Assembly: GCA_016841125.1 (NCBI GenBank)
Contig: JAENZU010000230.1
Span: 1 to 6,138, forward strand
Direction of reading: 5' to 3'
Source of the DNA: Melioribacter sp.
Lineage (GTDB): Bacteria > Bacteroidota > Ignavibacteria > Ignavibacteriales > Melioribacteraceae
DNA: 6,138 bases
The stretch's first letter is position 1, and every line of letters begins with the position of its first letter. Below the pieces are notes generated by a model that saw only the letters and a list, made by a program, of their open reading frames with translations, did no database searches and had not been told where the DNA came from. Shown in pieces: positions 1 through 5,359 of the stretch. Position numbers and translations under genes: made by a program.

Positions 1-1
1 A

Positions 2-628
2 GATATAGCCGTTGGACTATCTTATGCGCGCCCGCTTACCGACCGCTTCTCAATTGGATTTACATTGAAGTATATCGAGCAGAGAATTTGGCACATGAGT
101 GCTTCTGCTTTTGCAATTGATGCAGGTACAAAATTTCGCACAGATCTTTTAGGCGGACTCACAATTGGCGCTTCAATTTCAAATTTCGGAACAGCAATGC
201 AGCTAGACGGAAGAGATGCCCGCTATTTTATTCGGGTTGATGATAACAAACTCGGATCGAATGAAAGAATTCCTACATCAATTGAAATGGATAAGTGGGA
301 TCTTCCATTACTGTTTCAAATTGGAGTTTCTACTTATGCTATTAATAATGACACTTACAAATTTTTACTCGCCGGCGATGCTACCGTTCCAAACAATAAT
401 TATCAAAGTGTAAACGTAGGCGGTGAACTCTCATTCGAAGAGTTTCTATTTTTCCGCGGCGGATATAATTCACTGTTTCTAGAAGATGGTGAAGGCGGCT
501 TAACCTTTGGAGTTGGTATAAATTCAAAGATGATTTTTTCCGATGCGGTTGTAAAGTTTGATTATGCATTTAGAGATTTCGGCAGATTGCAGAACGTCCA
601 TAATTTTTCAGTTGGAATTAAATTTTAA
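2..628 (+). CDS. PorV/PorQ-like (UPF0164-type) outer-membrane beta-barrel protein, 3' part
   Basis: The reading frame is open from the left edge (base 2) to TAA at 626-628, giving 208 visible residues; the start lies outside the window. A TTG at 65 is an internal Leu (context GFTLKYIEQ), because family-like sequence (VGLSYARPLTDRFSIGF) continues upstream of it. The protein shows alternating amphipathic beta-strands rich in Gly and aromatics, the segment WHMSASAFAIDAGTKF typical of PorV/PorQ/UPF0164 proteins of Bacteroidota and Ignavibacteria, and a C-terminal strand ending in Phe (HNFSVGIKF), the usual outer-membrane insertion signal. Family members sit in the outer membrane; some (PorV) serve type IX secretion, but many paralogues have no known role, so I do not assign PorV itself. 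The stop codon overlaps the next start by one base (TAATG), implying co-transcription and translational coupling with the foldase gene. I am confident of the family type and less so of the exact role. Confidence 0.8.
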   Translation, partial: DIAVGLSYARPLTDRFSIGFTLKYIEQRIWHMSASAFAIDAGTKFRTDLLGGLTIGASISNFGTAMQLDGRDARYFIRVDDNKLGSNERIPTSIEMDKWDLPLLFQIGVSTYAINNDTYKFLLAGDATVPNNNYQSVNVGGELSFEEFLFFRGGYNSLFLEDGEGGLTFGVGINSKMIFSDAVVKFDYAFRDFGRLQNVHNFSVGIKF

Positions 629-2382
629 TGAAAGATTTTTCTTTAAAAATATTCTTTAATAAAAAAGTAGATAATCCGTGGAAACGGTTCCAATCTTTGT
701 TAGGCTATGTGTACGAGTTTTCCAAAAATGTTGTATTGGCATTAACCCACGTTTTCAAACGTGGGAATGAAAACATAAAACAACTCTTATCAAAACCGTT
801 TCAACGGTTTTCCATAATTCTTAGACAAACCTCTAACGGAAGTAATGATACCAACACAAGCGTTTCAACGGTTTCTAAATTTCTTCTGTTATTTTTCCTG
901 CTAACTCTAATCAATTTGCCTGCTCAAAATTTATTTATTGAAATGAATAAAAATTCTATTGGGCCGAATGAGGTAATTGCACAAATAGGTGATAACACAA
1001 TTACAGCGGAAGAATTCTTTTATAGTTATGAATTCGGGCCTGCATTTATCAAGCGGGAGAATAACTCAAAACAAAATCATCTTAAATATATGATCAACGA
1101 AAAGTTGATTGCACTTGCCGGTTATGATGAGAATGTTTTAAGTGATGATAAGGTAAACTCATTGTACTCAGACTTCAAAGCGGACCTCGCAACTGAAGAA
1201 ATGTTCAAAGATGAAATACTTGGCAAGATTGAAATTGATCCTGCAGTGGTCGATACTATTATCAATTCAAAATTAATAGAGCTGGAGTTGGAGTGGCTGT
1301 TCGCACCAACTAAAGAGGGAATCCAGAATTACTATTTTTCATTACACAATGGCGCTTCTTTTGATTCACTTTTCACCGCGCAGATCAATGATTCTATTTT
1401 TCTCGATATGCGGTCAATGAAAACAACGGCATACTCGCTTAGAAAAAACAACCATTTACTCTCACAAATTATTGATACTCTGGAAATTGGTAATTACTCG
1501 GCACCAATTCATGTGAATAATGAATGGTATATAATGAAGCTTGCTAATATGACCAAGTCGATGATCACAAATAAAACAGAATTCGATAAACTAAGTTACG
1601 AGGCAGAACAAGCTGTAATTAAATTCAATATGGATCGTGAATCTGATAAATATATTGACAGTTTAATGCGGAGTGAAAACCCGGTTATTAAGAAAGATGG
1701 GTTCGAAATTCTTCGCACCTATCTTGGTAAATATGTTTTGGATGATACAAAATATGATGATTGGAATTTGGATTTCCGGCTCGACCGCGCATTATCGAAT
1801 TTAGGTTTATCAAGAGAGGATGAATACGATGGAATAGATTTGGTTTATAGTGTAGAATCTAATTACACTATTGATGAATTTATTATTTGGTATCGAAACA
1901 GAAGTCTCAACATTAAATTTGATAAGACCAATTTAAACACATATTCAAAATCATTAGAGAATCTTATCTGGCGTATGGTGAGAGATAAACTCCTCACAAA
2001 AACCGCTGATGAGAAGGGCTATTTCAATAGAGACTGGGTAAAAACACAATCTGATTGGTGGCGCGATAAAATTGCATACAGTGCAATGCGCAACAAGCTT
2101 GTCAATTCAATCAAAATTGAAAATAGCGAAGTGAATATATCTAATGATTCAAAAAGTGATAATGAAAAATTGTCCCTCGAATTAATTAAAAAGATGTTCC
2201 GTGTAATTGAAGAAACAAAAAAGAAAACAAAAGTAGCAGTAAATCAAGAGGTGTTAGATAGAATTGCTGTAACTAGCAGTAATGATGCAAATGAAATAGA
2301 ATTATACACTGCCAAGACAGGCGGACTAATGCCGCGTCCGCCGTATCCAACAATCGATAATGAATGGGTTTATTGGGAATAA
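628..2382 (+). CDS. Secreted SurA/PpiC-like peptidyl-prolyl isomerase (foldase) with an unusual N-terminal extension
   Basis: This encodes 584 residues. Residues 1-83 are a polar, low-similarity-looking extension that includes the palindromic cluster. Residues 84-99 (KFLLLFFLLTLINLPA) form a signal-peptide core with a plausible cleavage site after Ala99. Residues ~115-170 (NEVIAQIGDNTITAEEFFYSYE, then NEKLIALAGYDEN) match the N-terminal chaperone region of SurA/parvulin foldases. Residues ~217-307 look like a degenerate PpiC rotamase domain: FSLHNGASFDSLF and LEIGNYSAPIHVNNEWYIMKL fit the conserved parts, but the usual HIL start and Gly-Asp-Leu-Gly stretch are absent, so it may be a chaperone more than an active isomerase. 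The rest, to the C-terminus PRPPYPTIDNEWVYWE, is mostly charged and helical and I do not recognise it. Start choice: ATG 628 overlaps the upstream stop; the only other in-frame ATG/GTG/TTG codons before the signal core are at 697, 709 and 736. The protein probably acts in the periplasm on outer-membrane proteins, perhaps its upstream neighbour (inference). Confidence 0.75.
   Translation: MKDFSLKIFFNKKVDNPWKRFQSLLGYVYEFSKNVVLALTHVFKRGNENIKQLLSKPFQRFSIILRQTSNGSNDTNTSVSTVSKFLLLFFLLTLINLPAQNLFIEMNKNSIGPNEVIAQIGDNTITAEEFFYSYEFGPAFIKRENNSKQNHLKYMINEKLIALAGYDENVLSDDKVNSLYSDFKADLATEEMFKDEILGKIEIDPAVVDTIINSKLIELELEWLFAPTKEGIQNYYFSLHNGASFDSLFTAQINDSIFLDMRSMKTTAYSLRKNNHLLSQIIDTLEIGNYSAPIHVNNEWYIMKLANMTKSMITNKTEFDKLSYEAEQAVIKFNMDRESDKYIDSLMRSENPVIKKDGFEILRTYLGKYVLDDTKYDDWNLDFRLDRALSNLGLSREDEYDGIDLVYSVESNYTIDEFIIWYRNRSLNIKFDKTNLNTYSKSLENLIWRMVRDKLLTKTADEKGYFNRDWVKTQSDWWRDKIAYSAMRNKLVNSIKIENSEVNISNDSKSDNEKLSLELIKKMFRVIEETKKKTKVAVNQEVLDRIAVTSSNDANEIELYTAKTGGLMPRPPYPTIDNEWVYWE
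673..689 (-). repeat. Imperfect palindrome, copy 1 (inverted orientation)
   Basis: Core CCGT-ggaa-ACGG at 676-687. Its reverse complement, AACCGTTTCCACGGATT, matches the copy at 794-810 at 15 of 17 bases, so it is the same repeat turned around. In the foldase frame it encodes residues 16-21 (NPWKRF). Confidence 0.6.
746..765. repeat. Perfect 9-bp-arm palindrome, distinct sequence type
   Basis: Arms CCCACGTTT (746-754) and AAACGTGGG (757-765) are perfectly complementary around a TC centre. The outer sequence differs from the CCGTT-type copies, but arm length and centre are the same. It can form a hairpin in DNA or mRNA. It encodes part of residues 40-46 (THVFKRG) of the foldase. Confidence 0.75.
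792..811 (+). repeat. Perfect 9-bp-arm palindrome, copy 2
   Basis: Arms AAAACCGTT (792-800) and AACGGTTTT (803-811) are perfectly complementary around a TC centre. Its bases 797-810 recur exactly at 861-874, 64 bp downstream, and copy 1 is its near-identical reverse. It encodes residues 56-61 (KPFQRF). Confidence 0.75.
860..875 (+). repeat. Degenerate palindrome, copy 3
   Basis: The 14 bases at 861-874 are identical to 797-810. The inner palindrome CGTT-TC-AACG is intact, but the left arm diverges (G at 860 where copy 2 has C), so only four arm pairs remain. It is read in a different phase from copy 2 (residues SVSTVS) and ends one codon before the signal-peptide lysine at 877, so it probably marks the right edge of the element. 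Confidence 0.6.
877..924 (+). other. Signal peptide core of the foldase, displaced to residues 84-99
   Basis: It encodes Lys84 followed by a hydrophobic run (FLLLFFLLTLINL) and Pro-Ala, with mature protein likely starting at Gln100. Signal peptides normally begin within a few residues of the start; here 83 residues precede the core, and no ATG, GTG or TTG codon lies in frame between 739 and 877. Either translation starts at 628 (or 697, 709, 736) with a long extension, or the protein is no longer exported normally. Confidence 0.65.
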
Positions 2383-2385
2383 CCA

Positions 2386-3675
2386 ATGAGATTAAAATTT
2401 CTTTGTTTAACCTTGATAGTTTTAGCCGCCGTGATTTTAATAAGATGCGGCGGGAATAACTCAGATAAAAACACACTGTCATATTGGAGTTCCAATAATA
2501 GCTACGAAATAAAGTATGCCGACTACATAACAAAGAAATGGAATAGCGATAGCCCGGTTAAAGTTTCGTTTCAACCGGTGCCTGAAGGACAATCAAGTGA
2601 AGAGGTAATATTAGCAGCGGTTGTCGGTGAAACTACTCCTGATATATATTCAAACATGTGGCAGGGCGATGTTGAAGCTTATGCGGAGGCCGGAATTCTT
2701 GTCCCGCTCGACACGCTCGACGGATTTATTGAATTTATTTATGACCGCTGTGATAGTTCGGTTGTAGAAGAAATTACATCGAGTGACGGACACATTTACC
2801 AGATTCCGTGGAAAATTAATCCGATAATGCTCATCTACAATAAATACATAATCAAAAATCTTCAACTTAATTCAGTGCCCGAAACTTACACTGAATACAC
2901 GAATGCCTCAGAAAAATTCAAAAAAGATTTAGATGGTGACGGCTACATAGACCGCTGGTTCGGCTATGCAGAAGTTCAAGTAACGTGGTGGCAAAGGTTT
3001 TTTGATTTCTACCCGCTTTACTTAGCAGCCTCGGGCGGTGGAAAATTAATTGAGAATAATAAAGCGGTATTCAATAACGAATACGCAATTGAAGTGTTTA
3101 GTTTCTTAAAGAATCTCTACACGCATAAGTATTTTGCAATGGAGCGCTTATCAGCGCGGCAGGATGTTTTTCTTTCTGGTATAATTGCAACCAGGTTTAC
3201 AGGACCGTGGGAAATTGCCCACTCTGAAAAGTATAAACCGGATGGTTTTGAATATGATTTTATTCACATGCCTGTTCCCGACGATCACGAAGGACCTATT
3301 TATACTTACGGTGATCCCAAAAATATTGTGATATTCAGTACTTGCAAATACCCTCAAACAGCCTGGAAATTTTTGCGAAAGATGATCAGCGAAGAGAACG
3401 ATTTAAAGTTTCTGGAAATAAGTAATCAATTACCGAGAAGAAAAGAACTGGATGTAAATCCACTCTATGCTGATTACTTTAAAGCTAATCCAAAAATGAA
3501 AAAGTTTGCGGCACAAGCGAAATATGTAAAAGGAACAGACGCGAGTCCGGTGCTGAAAGAGGTCTTCGATTTAATCTCCCAGCAATATGAAGCATGCGTT
3601 GTGTACGGAACAAAATCGCCCGAACAAGCTATTAAAGATGCCGCAGATGCTGTCGATTTATTATTTCTTAAATAA
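2386..3675 (+). CDS. Carbohydrate ABC transporter substrate-binding lipoprotein (family 1, MalE/UgpB type)
   Basis: This encodes 429 residues, the usual length for extracellular sugar-binding proteins of family 1. The N-terminal hydrophobic segment (residues 4-19) runs into LIRCGG with Cys21 as the probable lipidated residue; Arg at -1 is atypical for a lipobox. Family features include LSYWSSNNSYE (31-41), VPEGQSSEEVILAAVVGETTPDIYSNMW (66-92), the hinge-like KINPIMLIYNK (143-153), and the ATRFTGPWEI segment (268-277) that normally contacts ligand. Residues 181-189 (DLDGDGYID) form an EF-hand-like calcium loop, seen in some members of this family. The protein would be anchored outside the inner membrane and deliver an oligosaccharide to the two permeases immediately downstream. 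It starts 3 bases after the foldase stop, with a weak GGGA at 2375-2378 as possible ribosome binding site. The ligand is not readable from the sequence; the GH130 neighbour suggests beta-mannosides (inference). Confidence 0.9.
   Translation: MRLKFLCLTLIVLAAVILIRCGGNNSDKNTLSYWSSNNSYEIKYADYITKKWNSDSPVKVSFQPVPEGQSSEEVILAAVVGETTPDIYSNMWQGDVEAYAEAGILVPLDTLDGFIEFIYDRCDSSVVEEITSSDGHIYQIPWKINPIMLIYNKYIIKNLQLNSVPETYTEYTNASEKFKKDLDGDGYIDRWFGYAEVQVTWWQRFFDFYPLYLAASGGGKLIENNKAVFNNEYAIEVFSFLKNLYTHKYFAMERLSARQDVFLSGIIATRFTGPWEIAHSEKYKPDGFEYDFIHMPVPDDHEGPIYTYGDPKNIVIFSTCKYPQTAWKFLRKMISEENDLKFLEISNQLPRRKELDVNPLYADYFKANPKMKKFAAQAKYVKGTDASPVLKEVFDLISQQYEACVVYGTKSPEQAIKDAADAVDLLFLK
2926..2952 (+). other. Putative calcium-binding loop (DxDGDGxxD) in the binding protein
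   Basis: Asp181, Asp183, Asp185 and Asp189 with Gly184 and Gly186 match positions 1, 3, 5 and 9 of an EF-hand/dockerin-type loop. Position 12 is not acidic (Phe192), so another residue would have to complete the coordination. Probably structural rather than regulatory. Confidence 0.6.
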
Positions 3676-3680
3676 TACAG

Positions 3681-4541
3681 ATGAAATTAAATAATAAAAT
3701 AACGCCGTATTTATTAGTTTCACCGTACATATTCCATTTTCTATTGTTCGTGGCTTTCCCGGTTATATTTTCAATTGTACTAACATTTCACAAGTGGAAT
3801 ATTATTTCCCCGATGGAATATACCGGTTTGAGTAATTACGTCAGGTTATTTAAAGATGAGGTGTTTTTACAATCGCTCATCAACACACTAATATTTTTGG
3901 TAATTCATATCCCATTGCAAATAATAGTGGCACTTTTTCTTGCTGAAATATTAAATCAAAAATTAAAATTTCGCGGATTTTTTAGAGCGGCATTCTTTTT
4001 ACCGGTTATTGTTTCGGGAGTTGTTGTTACGATACTTTGGCAGCAGTTATATGGTTACGATACAGGCTTTTTTAATAGATTGCTTGTCACCATTGGATTA
4101 GGTAAAGTCGGCTGGCTCACCGATCCGAATATTGCAATGCCCTCAATTGCTCTTATGGCAACCTGGAAAAATGTTGGCTTATATATAGTTTTATTTTTAG
4201 TAGGATTGCAGACAGTTCCCGACCAATATTACGAAGCTGCCGATATTGAGGGTGCATCAAAGTGGCAGAAATTTTTCAAAATAACATTACCAATGATAAA
4301 CCCGACGATCTTTATGGTTGTGATACTTTCAACAATCGGCGGATTTTCTTTATTTATTGAACCCTATGTAATGACCGGTGGCGGACCCCTTAACAGCACC
4401 ATTTCCGCAGTGCTGTATATTTATAAACAAGGATTCTTCTATTATCACATGGGCTATTCGGCAACATTAGGTTTGTTCTTTGCGCTGATAATTTTATTAG
4501 TGGTAGTCATTCAAAAAAGATTTGTTGAGCGTGACGTTTGA
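3681..4541 (+). CDS. Sugar ABC transporter permease, MalF/UgpA type
   Basis: This encodes 286 residues, typical for the shorter MalF/UgpA/LacF permeases that lack the large MalF periplasmic loop. Six membrane segments can be read at about 11-36, 66-91, 103-123, 153-176, 207-231 and 253-278. The EAA loop that docks on the ATPase is intact: E185-A-A, then G191, then I201 and L203-P204 (EAADIEGASKWQKFFKITLP). YVMTGGGPLNST (residues ~229-240) is a further hallmark of this permease type. It lies in the inner membrane and pairs with the next gene's product to form the translocation channel. It starts 5 bases after the binding-protein stop, with no clear Shine-Dalgarno sequence, and its stop overlaps the next start by four bases (TTGA at 4538-4541). 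Confidence 0.93.
   Translation: MKLNNKITPYLLVSPYIFHFLLFVAFPVIFSIVLTFHKWNIISPMEYTGLSNYVRLFKDEVFLQSLINTLIFLVIHIPLQIIVALFLAEILNQKLKFRGFFRAAFFLPVIVSGVVVTILWQQLYGYDTGFFNRLLVTIGLGKVGWLTDPNIAMPSIALMATWKNVGLYIVLFLVGLQTVPDQYYEAADIEGASKWQKFFKITLPMINPTIFMVVILSTIGGFSLFIEPYVMTGGGPLNSTISAVLYIYKQGFFYYHMGYSATLGLFFALIILLVVVIQKRFVERDV
4538..4541 (+). promoter_or_regulatory. TTGA stop/start overlap coupling the two permeases
   Basis: TTG (4538-4540) starts the second permease and TGA (4539-4541) stops the first. This is the same geometry as the common ATGA overlap but with a weak start codon, so re-initiation by ribosomes finishing the first permease would set the 1:1 supply of the pair (inference). Confidence 0.6.
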
Positions 4542-5356
4542 AAATCTTAAAAAGAATATTGTTCTATCTATTTCTTACAATGGGAGCACTTATATTTATC
4601 TATCCGTTCTACTGGATGGTTGCTGCTTCTCTCGCCCCGGAAAATGAAATTGCAAATTTAACTTTATTCCCCTCAACATTTACATTAAGCAGCTACACTC
4701 AAATGTTTGAGAAAATACCAATAGGAAGGTCTCTGGTAAACAGCATAATTGTTGCATCATCAGTTACAATCGGCGTGCTTGTTTTCGGATCGATGATCGG
4801 CTATGCTCTATCTCGCCTTAAATTCAAAGGACGAAATACAATATTCTATGTCATCATTTTTACAATGACACTGCCGTTTCAAATTACATTAATACCGCAA
4901 TACATTATTATGGTAAAATTCGGATGGGTGGATACATACCTCGCGTTGATCGTTCCTTATTTTATAAATGCGTTGGGCATAATAATGTTCCGGCAATATT
5001 TCAAATCAATTCCACAAAGTTTAATAGACGCTGCAAGACTTGACGGCTGCGGTGATCTCAAAATAATATTTAAAATTCTTTGGCCGAATTCCGTTCCGGC
5101 TTTGGTTACAATCGGGATAATAACATTTATGGCATCCTGGAATGAAGTACTCTGGCCGTTGATAGTTATAAGAGACGAAAGCTTAATGACAATGCCGCAA
5201 TTGATTACACTCTTTGCTGTAGGCGGCAGAGCAGAATCGCAATTGGGGGTTAAACTTGCCTCTGCAGTTGTGCTGGCACTACCGATAGTTATAGCATATA
5301 TATTTTTCCAAAAATATTTCATTCAAAGTATGGCAAGCAGCGGAATTAAGGAATAA
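4538..5356 (+). CDS. Sugar ABC transporter permease, MalG/UgpE type
   Basis: This encodes 272 residues, normal for MalG-type permeases. Membrane segments are at about 8-30, 66-92, 100-124, 131-152, 184-204 and 238-260. The EAA loop reads DAARLDGCGDLKIIFKILWP (D164-A-A, G170, L181-W-P183), and ASWNEVLWPLIVIRD (199-213) and the C-terminal FIQSMASSGIKE are typical of the family. The start is TTG at 4538, overlapping the previous stop as TTGA; it gives the expected basic N-terminus (MKILKRILFY). The only nearby alternative, TTG 4559, would remove those positive charges. The product forms the inner-membrane channel with the upstream permease. No ATP-binding subunit follows; the next gene is the GH130 enzyme. 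Confidence 0.93.
   Translation: MKILKRILFYLFLTMGALIFIYPFYWMVAASLAPENEIANLTLFPSTFTLSSYTQMFEKIPIGRSLVNSIIVASSVTIGVLVFGSMIGYALSRLKFKGRNTIFYVIIFTMTLPFQITLIPQYIIMVKFGWVDTYLALIVPYFINALGIIMFRQYFKSIPQSLIDAARLDGCGDLKIIFKILWPNSVPALVTIGIITFMASWNEVLWPLIVIRDESLMTMPQLITLFAVGGRAESQLGVKLASAVVLALPIVIAYIFFQKYFIQSMASSGIKE
5348..5353 (+). promoter_or_regulatory. Shine-Dalgarno-like ribosome binding site for the GH130 gene
   Basis: AAGGAA lies 6 bases before ATG 5360 and overlaps the last codons of the upstream permease. It is the best Shine-Dalgarno match in the window and supports ATG 5360 as the start. Confidence 0.55.
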
Positions 5357-5359
5357 ACA

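Larger units (their letters stand above)
673..875. mobile_element. REP/REPIN-like palindromic element cluster inside the foldase gene
   Basis: Four short palindromes lie within about 200 bases, three of them variants of one sequence: 673-689 (minus orientation), 792-811 and 860-875 (plus orientation). A fourth palindrome of different sequence but the same design (TC centre) is at 746-765. The reverse complement of 673-689 matches 794-810 at 15 of 17 positions, and 797-810 is repeated exactly at 861-874. Outer copies in opposite orientation around a spacer resemble REPINs, the non-autonomous elements mobilised by REP-associated IS200-like (RAYT) transposases. No transposase is encoded here. 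The cluster is fully open in the foldase frame and encodes residues ~16-83, giving the look-alike peptides NPWKRF and KPFQRF. The structure is seen directly; its identity as a mobile element is inferred from architecture and needs other genomic copies for proof. Confidence 0.6.

Noticed and set aside
65..67. TTG as a start for the outer-membrane protein
   Set aside because: The frame and family-like sequence continue upstream to the window edge, so this is an internal Leu codon of a truncated gene.
746..811. Rho-independent terminators
   Set aside because: The stems have short loops and no T-tract follows either of them (AATGAAAAC after the first, CCATAATTC after the second). They sit inside an open reading frame.
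673..875. CRISPR array
   Set aside because: Repeats are palindromic, few, in mixed orientation and unevenly spaced, and they lie within an open coding frame. No cas genes are seen.
2273..2533. Minus-strand ORF across the foldase/binding-protein junction
   Set aside because: It overlaps two supported + strand genes, shows no recognisable motif and no ribosome binding site.
2554..2578. Inverted repeat CCGGTT/AACCGG and a REP-like CGTTTCAACCGG in the binding-protein gene
   Set aside because: It encodes family-typical residues (PVKVSFQPVPEG), has a 13-base loop and lacks the tight TC-centred palindrome, so chance similarity is more likely.
4957..5322. Minus-strand ORF of 121 codons opposite the MalG-type permease
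   Set aside because: It lies wholly antisense to a strongly conserved permease and its product resembles no family I recognise.
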